DNA from: Gambelia wislizenii
Taxonomy: Eukaryota; Chordata; Lepidosauria; Squamata; Crotaphytidae
Direction of reading: 5' to 3'
DNA: 64,000 nucleotides
Assembly: GCA_030847615.1 (NCBI GenBank)
Contig: JAUMIR010000003.1
Location: forward strand, 29,386,501 to 29,450,500
Shown: piece by piece, positions 11,451-20,965 of the stretch
How positions within the stretch are numbered: the stretch's first letter is position 1
Layout: each line of letters starts with the position of its first letter
Made by a program: the position numbers and the translations under genes
The notes under the pieces: model-generated
Told to the model about the DNA's origin: nothing
Databases searched by the model: none
Seen by the model: the letters and a program-made list of their open reading frames with translations, nothing else

Positions 11451-11749
11451 ATTCCCAAAGTACAGCTGATGTGGAAAGACATTCATATCATACTAACAAT
11501 AGTGGAAATACCATGCACCTCTCACAAAGTCAGGAAATTTACTGTTTTTCAGGTAAGTTAAGAAAGGTGGGAAAGCTGGAAAAGTTAGGGAAAGACACAA
11601 AGCACTGTAGGACTATATTCAGTAATTCTAGAGGCAGAAGTTTGATCAAGTGCTAAAAATTCTGTTTTCCCTGGCATTCATCTCAATACTAATGCTCCCA
11701 GGTTTCCCAGGGAAGAGATTTTAATCCATGAATTTTAAATTGGTATTTT

Positions 11750-11889
11750 AGGTTTATGGCTGTTATTAATGTAATGTTTGTTTTAACCCTATATGTTTTA
11801 ACATATGTGTTTAAATGATTTTATATTTTAGTTATATATTGTACTTTAATTCATGCTGTACCCCATCTCGAGCCTTGGGGGGAGGCAGG

Positions 11890-11919
<30 letters not shown>
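11750..11919 (+). mobile_element. L2 LINE 3' end
   Basis: AT-rich 3' untranslated sequence with repeated TATGTTTTAA/TTTTAT words ends in GCTGTACCCCATCTCGAGCC, a GGGGGGAGGCAGGAAATAAA block and then (AAAT)n at about 11892-11918. This closely resembles the squamate L2 terminus ('...gccctgagcc...gggataaataaata'). Strongly 5'-truncated; no coding part remains. Confidence 0.65.
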
Positions 11920-11920
<1 letters not shown>

Positions 11921-13090
11921 GATATGCATTTGTAGTGGGATTATGCTCTGTGAATTCCATCCTGTTGAGATACTGCAGTTGTCATCCACTGCTAAGCTTC
12001 CAAGCTAATGCCAAACAGTCCAAACTACCATTTTCAGATGGTGAAGAGAGATAAAATTAGAAGAAGGTTGTCTGTATTGAAGTGATCCATATATGCAGCA
12101 GTGGAGTAATGGCAACAAGTTGAGAAAGCATGTTTAACATTTTAATTGGGAAATGACACATCAAACCTGACATATCGGAATCTCGAAGCTATAATTGAAT
12201 GATGGCTGAAATCCCATCCCTCTTTATTAAATTTTCCTTTTGACTTTGGTAGGGACAGAATGGTACCATTTGAATTGCTGGCACCATAGTTGCAAGGCAA
12301 TGCTAGTTTTCTTATGGAAAAGGAAGGACACAAAGAGGCAGACACCAGAAGATCAAATAAAACAGTCACAACTTTATTGAAGGGATAACGTGTGCCCTTC
12401 TTCCGGAAAATTGTGAAGAAAGCAGTAAAAACCATGACTATTAGAATGGTTGCATGAGACAGTCAGGGACCCTAGCTGCCCGCCACCAAATGGTTCAGGC
12501 TGTCCTGATGTTATCCCTTGCTTAGATTCCTTACAGAAGCAGATTCAGTCTCCATAAGGACCAGCACTTTAGAAGCATTCAAGACATCCTTTATGTAGGC
12601 TTCATTCATCACCAGAAAATGTTCTTTTGATACTGTTGTAGTCATACTCTCTCAATTACTCTTTATTGCTGAAAGCAGTGCACCAAATTGGGGTCAAATT
12701 CTGAGACTACCAAGATGTTGAGAATAATAATAATAAAAAAGATAGAATTATTGTTGCCAAACAACACATCATGAACTAATGAAATCCCATGCCACAAGAT
12801 GTTGTGCTGTCTATTATTTCAGGTGGCTGTAAGGAAAATTTAACAAATTCATGAAAAATGTGTTTACCCAAAGTTACCAGCTATATTAGCTTGAGAGACA
12901 TTCCAAACCTGAGGCTCTGTACCACAGGAGAAGCAAACAGGAGAAGAGATATGGACTCCACATCCTGTTTCAGAAGAATTGAAAAGCATCTGGGGAAACT
13001 AGGGCTGATTAACAGTAACTTCACTGACACTAAACTTGAAAAATTCAAAAACTCACTACATACATTTCTAAAATGTATGCAAGCCAGATC
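11920..13090. other. Anonymous DNA with a short (AAT)n run
   Basis: An AATAATAATAATAAAAAA run lies at about 12724-12741. No gene or bounded element seen in the rest. Confidence 0.45.
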
Positions 13091-13094
13091 TTGA

Positions 13095-13415
13095 AATAAA
13101 CTGCTGTCAAGTTGACTTTGACTTGTAGTGACCTTATCAGTGAGAGACCTCCAAGCCACCCTATCATCAACAGCCCTGCTGAGGTCTTGTAGACTTAGGG
13201 CCCTGGCTTCCTTGATTGACTCTATCCATCTGGAGTGCAGTCTTCCTCTTTTCCTACTTCCTTCTAAGCATTATTGTCTTTTCTAGTGAGTAACATCTTC
13301 TCATGATATGGCCAAAGTACAACAGTCTTGGTTTAGTTGTGTTGGCTTCTAGGGGAGTTCAGCCTCGATTTGCTCTAGGACCCATTTATTTGTCTTTTTA
13401 GCAGTCCATTGTTAG
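13095..13415 (-). mobile_element. BovB/RTE LINE 3' region, fragment
   Basis: The plus strand reads like the complement of the squamate BovB 3' region: TGTCAAGTTGACTTTGACTT, CCAAGCCACCCTATCATCAA, CAGTCTTCCTCTTTTCC, ATTATTGTCTTTTCTAGTGAG and CATGATATGGCCAAAGTA. The same sentence-like series occurs at 59836-60850 and 61995-62380. No coding frame survives. Confidence 0.7.
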
Positions 13416-14010
13416 TATGCTTTACTATCCCCTCCCCACAATATCTCATAATTGGAAATATTGGATACTTTTCAGGGTCAGGTTGGCTGGGGCAAGTCAA
13501 AAAGGTCAGTTGCAGGTCACAATGACCTGGGATGTGATTTAGAAATATTATGGCAAGAAAGCCCATATTAGGATTGTGCAGAAGCCCCTTAGTAAACACA
13601 GTCATTAAGTATGTATGTGTTAATCCTTTCTTCCAGTCCTAGGTGCCTCAGCAATGATTCATTCAATCAAACAACTAAGTGACCAAATCTAGTTCTATGG
13701 AAATCTCTCCTATACACTTTCCTGTCCAACCTTGTGAGGTTGTTGTAAACCCATTAATTCCCATCTCCCAGCCATAAACATAATCAGTTGAGTTTTGGTT
13801 TCCTTTGTCTATCCCATGGGAAAGTCATCCAGGCTTTGTCCTAACCAGAGTATCCCAGATATGAAATATCAGAGTATAACCAGATATGAAATAGGGTATA
13901 AATATTAGTCCTCCAACAATAGAAAGATGTGCCATGGTGGACAAATCCAGCCACTCTCTTTCATGGTGCACCCCAGATCAGAACCTCCTGTGCCACACAC
14001 TGACACCTGT
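13416..14010. other. Anonymous DNA, nothing recognised
   Basis: A short stretch with no coding motif or element boundary. It lies directly against the 608-bp transposon to its right. Confidence 0.4.
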
Positions 14011-14618
14011 CTGAGGGTGCGTCTATACGATCATAAAAAAATCCGTTTGGGGGGCAAAAAAAAATGAATAGGCTGTCGTTCATATGCATACGAACCGCCC
14101 ACACAATTATTTTACCCCCCTAAACTCCGTATGACTCCCTCTTCCCCAAGCTCACTGGAGTAAGCAAGCCAAGCGGCGGTTTTAAATCTCCCACCATTTT
14201 TTTTAAAAGGTTCCTTCTTTGTGGACAGTCGGTTTTCCCTATTTACAATATAAAATAAAAATAAATAAACATATATTTCACGGACTTACCTGACTCTCAA
14301 TAGCCGGGAATCCAACATGGCGGGCGCTCCCAATTCCCCTCCGTGCTAGCCCCACCCCCTTTATTTGGCCAGCCAATCAGATTACACTACCTGTTCGTAT
14401 GTGTGCGAACGGACCTTACAGACCCGTCAGCCATCCGAATGACGTACAGATTTCTCGTCGCAATCCGCTTTCCCTCCCGAACGCCGCATGTGCATATTTC
14501 AGGGTGGAAAACCGCCCCCCCTCTTTTGGATGTGTGTGAATCCAAACAGCCGTGTGTACCGAAGTGCGAACTTCCACACGCCGTACGTATTATTTAAATC
14601 GTGTAGACGGGACCTGAG
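14011..14618. mobile_element. 608-bp DNA transposon, copy 1
   Basis: The ends are imperfect inverted repeats: CTGAGGGTGCGTCTATACGA at the left, against CTCAGGTCCCGTCTACACGA on the reverse strand at the right. A homologous element in the opposite orientation occupies 62849-63456 and has exactly the same length. The shared interior includes AATCCAACATGGCGG, then GCTAGccCC(A/C)C-type sequence and CAGC(C/T)AATCAG. The element is CpG-rich relative to its surroundings and encodes no transposase. CTGAG occurs at both ends but may be part of the TIR rather than a target duplication. Confidence 0.75.
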
Positions 14619-15654
14619 TATCTTCACTGCATGAAACTCTGCTCTCCAAGACTGGTAACTATCACCCTATATTCCCAAATCTCTCCCTCTATCTAATACT
14701 TCTGCCTCACTCTACTTGAGACTCGTATGGTTCTTGGGAATGTGTCTGGAAAGCAGCTAGGTACCAGCAAAGTATAAACAGCACTAGTCTGCGAAGGGAG
14801 CCAACTGTTAATTTGCCCACAAGAATGCAAGCACAGTCAAAGATTTAGTCCAGTAACACAGTCCACAAGGTCAGTCAGCATAGTCCAAAGCAGTCCGTGG
14901 GTCAACAGGAGCAGGCAGCAGAATAGTCAGGGACAGTCCAAGGTCTAAGCATGAGTCAGGGTAACAGAAGTCGAGATAACTGGAATCCAGGCACCGAAAT
15001 CAGCAGGAGGCTTTCACCAGGAATATCAGTTGATCTCTGACAAAGCCTCCATTGCCTCTTCCAGTATACATAAAGCAATTAAGGCTTTGTCAGGTTTTTC
15101 TTAAGGAGCAGGTTTTTCTCCTAAAGTCTCAGATACTTCCTTTGAGCTTCCTTTTGAGCTCGCTGCTGGGTATATGATGGTGGAGGTAAGTCCTTCTCTT
15201 CATCATTCTTATCCGAATGGGTAGGATTCTCTGCTGGGACTGATGTCAACCCATTCAGACCAGGCTCTTTCTCTGCTCAAGCCTCTAGGTTGGCAGGGTT
15301 CTCTGCTGGCACAGGTGTAGATAAACCTGTGCCAGGGTACCTAGGGCCATTCCCTGCCATGTTCTCCTCCTCCTCTGACTCTATAGCCTCATCAGGCTCA
15401 CGGGGCATGACAAAATGTGTGTTGTGCATGAAAGTTCACTTTTTGTTATTTCCAATAAAACATGCTTTATTTCACTTTAAAACTGGAGTGCTCTTTACAG
15501 TTAGTACTGATATATATAGGTGAAAAGATCCCGAAGTTACCCACCTCTCTCTGCCTTCCACTTTAGCTAATAGTTCCCCCAGATAACAACAGAGATTTTG
15601 GCACTATGGGTGGGTTTTTGAAGCACCCCCACCTCTTAGGGTAACATCTTGGTT
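14619..15654. other. Unclassified, probably repetitive sequence
   Basis: The region 14780-15415 contains many short reiterations of CAGTCCA/AGTCCA/GTCAG. It ends with GGGGCATGACA, which on the reverse strand would be a TG-starting terminus, so a reverse-strand LTR or LINE 5' end is conceivable. About 15505-15600 resembles bases 1-160 of the window. I cannot assign a family. Confidence 0.3.
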
Positions 15655-15656
15655 TT

Positions 15657-15809
15657 TGTAAAACACTTCTCCAGCAGCACATTTCAAATGAGTTGATCTT
15701 CTTCCTATCCACTTTCTTCAATGTCCAGCTTTCACAACCATTTATAGAAATTGGAAATATGATGGCACAGACAATTCTAACTTAGTATTCAATGTTATAG
15801 CTTTACACT
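15657..15809 (-). mobile_element. BovB/RTE LINE, 3' segment before the L2 insertion
   Basis: Reverse-strand BovB 3' sequence (plus strand: CTTCTCCAGCAGCACATTTC, CACTTTCTTCAATGTCCAGC, GTTATAGCTTTACACT). It stops exactly at TTTACACT (15802-15809) and resumes at the second TTTACACT at 18820-18827. The two flanks are therefore one element split by the L2. Confidence 0.8.
15802..15809. repeat. Target-site duplication of the L2, left copy
   Basis: TTTACACT, repeated at 18820-18827 on the far side of the L2. Confidence 0.8.
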
Positions 15810-15859
15810 GATGTAAAGGTCAGTAAAAAAACAAGACCCACATTATCTATGATCTTCTT

Positions 15860-16455
15860 TTGGAAGAGGATGCCAACCTGGCTTGCTTTACTGAGACCTG
15901 GCTGGGAGAGGAAAGTGCCATAACTTGGCCGCAGCCCCTCCCACCAGGGTACTCTGTCAGTGAGCAGGTAAGGGGAAGTGTACGAGGGGGCAGAGTGGCT
16001 CTGGTTCATAAAAATAACCTTACCGTGACCAGGATACCTGTCCAGAAAATGGTTCACTTCAAGTGTATGTACCTGAGCCTAAAGACCAGGGAGAGTCTAG
16101 GGATTCTGTTAGTATACTGTCCACCCCATTGTCTAACAGACTCCCTAACTGAACTGACACAATTGGTCTCAGAGTTGCTGTTGGAGTCACCCAGACTGTT
16201 AGTTCTGGGCAACTTCAACATCCCACTTGAGACCACCTTGTCAAATCTATCAGGTGCAGCTTGGGAGTTCATGGAGTCCATGACAAACATGGGTCTATCC
16301 CAATTGGTCAATGGGCCCACTCATTGTGCAGGTCATACCCTTGAAGCAGTCTTTAGTACAGAACAGGAATATCTGTGGGCAGAGGTGACTAAAACCACTG
16401 CATTGTCATGGACAGATCACTTCCTGATCAAGGCTGAACTCAGAGCCACTGTCCA
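15860..16455 (+). pseudogene. L2 ORF2 endonuclease domain (APE type), remnant
   Basis: An open frame of about 198 residues encodes the N-terminal apurinic-type endonuclease of an L2 LINE, which would nick target DNA before reverse transcription. Visible landmarks are CFTETWL (catalytic Glu of the 'TETW' motif) near residue 10, LLVYCPP about residue 83, LGNFNIPLE about residue 115 (usually GDFN, so the catalytic Asp appears replaced by Asn) and LSWTDHFLIKAEL near residue 185 (the usual 'SDH' is WTDH). The upstream start of the domain is missing, as in a 5'-truncated copy. Downstream the frame runs straight into the 64-bp minisatellite, so the last translated residues are not L2. Confidence 0.8.
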
Positions 16456-16456
16456 T

Positions 16457-17310
16457 CCTAGCAAGGCCCCGCGAAGGCCTGGAGAGGGAGGGAGGGAGGG
16501 CCGGGGAGACTTCCGCGGGGCCTAGCAAGGCCCCGCGAAGGCCTGGAGAGGGAGGGAGGGAGGGCTGGGGAGACCTCCGCGGGGCCTAGCAAGGCCCCGC
16601 GAAGGCCTGGGGAGGGGGGAGGGAGGGCCAGGGAGACCTCGGCGGGGCCTAGGAAGGCCCCACGAAGGCCTGGAGAGGGAGGGAGGGAGGTCTGGGGAGA
16701 CCTCCGCGGGGCCTAGCAAGGCCCCGTGAAGGTCTGGGGAGACCTCCGCGGGGCCAAGCAAGGCCCCGTGAAGGCCTGGGGAGGGGGGAGGGAGGGCCAG
16801 GGAGACCTCCGTGGGGCCTAGCAAGGCCCCGCGAAGGCCTGGAGAGGGAGGGAGGGAGGGCCGGGGAGACTTCCGCGGGGCCTAGCAAGGCCCCGCGAAG
16901 GCCTGGAGAGGGAGGGAGGGAGGGCCGGGGAGACCTCCGTGGGGCCTAGCAAGGCCCCGTGAAGGCCTGGAGAGGGAGGGAGGGAGGGCCGGGGAGACCT
17001 CCGCGGGGCCTAGCAAGACCCCGCGAAGGCCTGGAGAGGGAGGGAGGGAGGGCCAGGGAGACCTCCGCGGGGCCTAGCAAGGCCCCGTGAAGGCGTGGAG
17101 AGGGAGGGAGGGAGGGCCAGGGAGACCTCCGCGGGGCCTAGCAAGGCCCCGCGAAGGCCTGGAGAGGGAGGGAGGGAGGGCCGGGGAGACCTCCGCGGGG
17201 CCTAGCAAGGCCCCGCAAAGGCCTGGGGAGGGGGGGAGGTAGGGCCGGGGAGACCTCCGCGGGGCCTAGGAAGGCCCCACGAAGGCCTGGGGAGGGAGGG
17301 GGGAGGAGAG
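16457..17310. repeat. GC-rich minisatellite, 64-bp period, about 14 copies
   Basis: Units start with CCTAGCAAGGCCCCGCGAAG at 16457, 16521, 16585, 16648, 16712, (16754 short), 16817, 16881, 16945, 17009, 17073, 17137, 17201 and 17265. Spacing is 63-64 bp except for one 42-bp unit. Each contains a (GGGA)n tract and ACCTCCGCGGGG. As 64 is not a multiple of three, open frames across it are artefacts. Confidence 0.95.
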
Positions 17311-17383
17311 TCGTTATTCGCGGATTTTTCACATTCACGGGGGTCCACGGAACGGAACCCCCGCGAATGTGAAGGGACGACTG
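16457..17383. mobile_element. Remnant of a Tigger/pogo-like TIR element with 64-bp minisatellite
   Basis: The right terminus, read on the reverse strand, starts CAGTCGTCCCTTCACATTCG and continues GCGGGGGTTCC. It is nearly the same as the left terminus of the 25216-26472 element over about 90 bases, including a subterminal hairpin TTCACATTCGCGGGGG / CCCCCGTGAATGTGAA. The left terminus is absent: L2 sequence joins the tandem array directly at about 16456. The element and adjoining L2 sequence have therefore suffered a deletion. The TA expected next to the right end reads TG. Non-coding. Confidence 0.65.
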
Positions 17384-18571
17384 TGGATCCATTTCAAACT
17401 GGCTTCAGGATGGGATTTGGAATTGAGACGGCCATGGTTGTCTTAGCTGACGACCTCCACCTAAACATCGACAGAGGTAATGTGACCCTGTTGGTGTTAC
17501 TGGATCTCTCAGCAGCTTTTGATAGAATAGATCACGACATCCTCTTGGATCACCTGAGAAGGTTAGGAATCGGAGGCACTGCGTTGCAATGGTTCTGCTC
17601 CTTCCTCTCAGGTAGATTCCAGAGGGTGATGGTTGGGGACAGTTGCTCTGCAAGGAAAGAATTTAACTGTGGAATCCCACAAGGCACCATCCTGTCCCCG
17701 ATGCTATTCAACATATATATGAAGCCGCTGGGAGAGATCATCCGGAGGCATGGGCAGAGTGTTATCAGTATGCTGATGACACCCAGATATATTTCTGCAT
17801 TACTCGGTCTTAGGTTCTGACTTCAGATGGTGTCTCTTCTCTCAATGATTGTCTTAGGGCAGCAATGGACTGAATAAGGAAAAACAAATTGAAGTTGAAT
17901 CCAGACAAAACAGAGGTTCTCATGGTAGCAGCCCTGAACCCAGGTACTAGGATACAACCTCCAGTCCTGGATAGAGTCACACTCTCCTACAGGGACTGTG
18001 TTCACAGTTTGGGGGTACTCCTGGACTTGTCGCTCTGGATGACAAATCAGGTAAATGCGATGGTCAGGAGTGCCTGTTATCAGCTTTGGCTGATCCGCCA
18101 GCTGCACCCTTTGCTGGAAGTCGGGGACCTTGAGACTATGGTATATACTCTGGTAACCTCCTGTCTTGATTTCTGTAATGCACTCTACATGGGGCTACCC
18201 TTGTGCTTGGTCCAGAAACTTCAACTAATACAGAATATGGTAGCCAGACTGGTCTCGGGTACATCTAGAAGAGACCATATAAAACCAATCTTGAGATCAC
18301 TTCAGTGGGTGCCCATTAGTTTCCAGGCCCAGTACAAGGTGTTGTTATCACCTTTAAAGCCCTAAATGGCTTGGGTCCAACCCATCTTCAGGACTACCTC
18401 CCTCCATATAATCCTCCCCAAATACTCATGTCCTCTGGGAGGAATCTGCTGCAACTTTTAAAAACTAGGCTCTCCTCAACCTCCCAGAGGACTTTTTTGG
18501 CTATTGCTCCCAGATTATGGAACAGCCTGCCGGATGAGATCCATCTCATTACCACATCAAATAGCTTTTAA
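17384..18571 (+). pseudogene. L2 ORF2 reverse transcriptase, remnant
   Basis: This encodes most of an L2-type reverse transcriptase, the enzyme that copies LINE RNA at the nicked target. Landmarks are PFQTGFR at the start, LLDLSAAFDRIDHDILL (first catalytic Asp region), CGIPQGTILSPMLFNIYMKPLGE, and the polymerase motif YADD encoded at 17769-17780. YADD lies in a different frame from the preceding block, so a frameshift occurs between about 17735 and 17765. Further segments continue at 17889-18365 (LNPDKTEVL, LGVLLD, the thumb/C-terminal region) and 18371-18571 (RTFLAIAPRLWNSLPDEI, the conserved L2 C-terminus). At least two frameshifts make it a pseudogene. It is preceded directly by the minisatellite element instead of the N-terminal RT region. 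Confidence 0.85.
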
Positions 18572-19195
18572 AAAGCTCTTAAGATGGATCTCTTCCAGCA
18601 GCCCTTTCCTGAATACAGGCCTGGCCATCAAAGAGAAAAAAATCTTATTAGTCCAATCCCATCCAGCTTTTTATTGTGTTGTTTTTAGTATTTTTAGTAA
18701 TTATTCAGTATGTTTTAAATGTTTAATTATTTAATTGTATTTTAAGGGGTGGGTGGGATGGAGGGGTTTGTATGTATATTTTAATGCTGTAAGCATTATT
18801 ATTATTATCATTATTATTATTTACACTTGAGGATTTTGTCTAATTCCTTTATATCTGCCCTTCTAAGTCCTAGCGTTCTTCAGATCTTTTGACTGCAGTC
18901 TCCATTCTGATTAGTGACTGAGCCAAGGTGCAGAAAATCTTGAACTATTTCATTGTCTTTATTGTCTGCTTTAAAGCTACATAAATAATCTATGGCCATT
19001 ATTTTTTTGTTTTCTTAATGTTCAACTGTAAAGCTGTCTTTGCTATTTCTTCCTTTTCTTTCTTAAGTAATTGTTCAAACTCTGCTATTTTCTGCTTGTA
19101 GTATAGTGTCATCTTAAAGTGTTGATGTTCCTTCCTCCAATTTTCATGCCTCCTTCCTACATGTCTAATCCTGTTTTACATATATGTTCAATGTA

Positions 19196-19432
19196 CTTGG
19201 ACTTATCTACATGGAATAAGTACCCCAGCTTGTCCCGGTCTCAGAGCCCTGCTGTCCATATGATGAAGGGCATTTGCCCCATTCGATTCCCTGGGCAATC
19301 ATCACTACCCCTGTGGCAGATATGGGCCGGAGACAGGAGGTAAGCCAGGATAGGGCCCAATATACCTTTATAATGTAATACCCAGTTTAACCTGGTACCA
19401 ACAGCCAGAACTGGATTGGGCTCCATGCATTC
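19196..19432 (-). mobile_element. Unclassified non-autonomous element, copy 2
   Basis: Reverse-orientation relative of 8850-9234, shorter, lying inside BovB sequence. The plus-strand start GGACTTATCTACATGGAATA and the complement of the right end (TTTCCCATGTGAATGCATGG) look weakly inverted. Its presence between BovB coding and 3' regions suggests a separate later insertion. Confidence 0.5.
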
Positions 19433-19442
19433 ACATGGGAAA

Positions 19443-19775
19443 TTAATGTAGAATTCTGACCATCACTTTGCTTGCATGGTAAATAAATGAAATGGTCCTG
19501 TGGTTACTGCAATATCTGGTATCCCCTTTCTTGGGGAGTGGGATATATATTGAGCATTTCCAATTTGTGGGCCATTCTTTTATTTTCCATATTTGTTGAC
19601 AGATTTTAGTTAGAACTATAGTAGATTCTGTCTCTGTAGACTGAAGCAGCTTTATTGGTATGCCATCTGTTGCTGGTGATTTCTTTCTCCCAAGTGTTCT
19701 GAGTGCAGCTTCCACTTCACTTTCTAAAATGGTAGGTTCATCTTCAAATGGTTCTTCCTTGAATGAATTAATCAT
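19443..19775 (-). pseudogene. BovB ORF2 reverse transcriptase N-part, remnant
   Basis: A 110-codon reverse-strand frame encodes the start of the RTE/BovB RT domain. Landmarks are EEPFEDEPTILESEVEAALRTLGRKKSPATDGIP, with its typical 'K(S)PG(x)DGIP'-like motif, ICQQIWKIKEWPTNWKCS, IPLPKKGD and SNHRTISFI (usually SNYRTI). In the intact family it forms the RT palm entry. The downstream catalytic YADD region is not recognisable here; the frame is interrupted near 19443 by the foreign repeat. Inactive. Confidence 0.85.
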
Positions 19776-20674
19776 ATTTTCATATCTTTTACATAGTTCT
19801 TCAGTGTGTTGTTTCCATCATCTTTTTATTTGTACTTGGTCATGCAGTGTATTATCCTGCTGGCCGTAAAGCATACTCACTCTTGGTTTAAATTTCCTTT
19901 GATTCTCAGATCTTGTGGAAGAGGTCTCTCCTCCTCCTTCCTCTTCTTCCTCTTCCTGCTCCTTCCTCCCCCTCTATGTTTGTTGATATATTCTATTTCT
20001 CTGCATTGATTATTATAGTAGTTCTCTTTTTCCTTGCACAACATTTGCTGAACTTTGTATTCTGGGTTCTGACCCTTATTCTGTCACCTTTTACATTTGC
20101 TTCTCATCTGTCCTTAAGGGCTTGAAGAATTTTATCTGTTATCCAGTGTGGCTTTTGTTTCTTACACAAGGTCCCTGGTTTCAGTCCAGAGTGCTTCTTG
20201 CTCCTAGTAATTATGCTTAACAATGAAAAACTATTTTTCCATTATCTTTAAATTCTATGGAATTGTTCTTTGGATTGTAATTTGGCATGATGTTTGGTTT
20301 AGTATTCTTTTCGCCTCACTCTACTTTTTGATATTAGCAATTCATGGTCTATGCCACAATTTGTTCCTGGTCTTGTTTTCGCAGAGAGGATGGAGCTTAA
20401 TCCATCTTCTGCTTCCAACTATGTCATCTATTTGACTGTCCATGTTTACAGTCACCTTTTTGGTTGCTTGAATAATATGTTTGCAATAAAGAAACTGTTG
20501 GCCTCACAAAATTCAGTCAGTCACCCTCCTGCTTCATTTCTTGATCCTTGGCCAAATTTTCCTACAATCTCTGATTCTGTACTATTTCCTATTTTTGCAT
20601 TCCAATCACATATGATTAACAGGTCCTGTTTGGGTGTGTGGTCAGTTTCCTCCTGGACTCCAGCATAGAATCTT

Positions 20675-20962
20675 TCAATTGCTTCTTCTTCTGTCTCTGT
20701 AGTTAGAGCATACAGTTATGGCTATAGTTATGGGTTTTCTTTGAAGTCTTACTGAAATTATTTGGTCAGACTTTGCATTATATCTTTTGACTGCTTTTGC
20801 TACATCTCTCCTCACTATTAATGCTACCCCTTTTCTTCTTTGATTTTCATTTCCTGAGTAAAGCACTGCATACATAATTATCTCACTCAGATTGTCCCAC
20901 TTGTAATGTTGATATGTTCTATTGTTATGCGAATCACCAGTGTCTGTGGAAAGCGCAGACAA
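20675..20962 (-). pseudogene. BovB ORF2 endonuclease, remnant
   Basis: A 95-codon reverse-strand frame matches the RTE/BovB endonuclease middle: LYSGNENQRRKGVALIVRRDVAKAV and KSDQIISVRLQRKPITIAI, the beta-strand core preceding the usual 'GDFN' motif. The GDFN part itself is not visible. The region 19776-20674 between endonuclease and RT is decayed, with no long frame. It lies upstream of the RT remnant in the correct order. Confidence 0.8.
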
Positions 20963-20965
20963 GAT

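Larger units (their letters stand above)
15810..18819 (+). mobile_element. L2 LINE inserted in BovB, with internal minisatellite element
   Basis: This 5'-truncated L2 begins inside or just before its endonuclease and ends with a TAAGCATTATTATTATTATC-type (ATT)n tail. It is flanked by TTTACACT on both sides, the mark of target-primed reverse transcription. The coding remnants are an endonuclease block (15860-16455) and an RT block (17384-18571). The region joining them, roughly the end of the endonuclease and the start of the RT, is replaced by a 64-bp minisatellite element (16457-17383). Frameshifts and stops make it inactive. Confidence 0.85.
18820..20965 (-). mobile_element. BovB/RTE LINE, main segment after the L2 insertion
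   Basis: Continues the reverse-strand BovB from 15657-15809. From right to left it contains an endonuclease block, an RT block and the 3' coding/untranslated region. A 237-bp unrelated repeat (19196-19432) interrupts it. The right limit at about 20965 is where BovB-like sequence stops being recognisable. Confidence 0.75.

Noticed and set aside
14780..15415. Possible reverse-strand LTR or LINE 5' end rich in AGTCCA words
   Set aside because: Only one plausible terminus (CATGACA at about 15405) and no coding part; kept as unclassified.
16522..16888. Proline/arginine/glycine-rich reverse frames in the 64-bp array
   Set aside because: They arise from a GC-rich repeat whose period is not a multiple of three, so the same unit is read in all frames. 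Not a protein.
16457..17310. Regular direct repeats resembling a CRISPR array
   Set aside because: The whole 64-bp unit is repeated with no unique spacers, there are no cas genes, and the setting is a eukaryotic genome.
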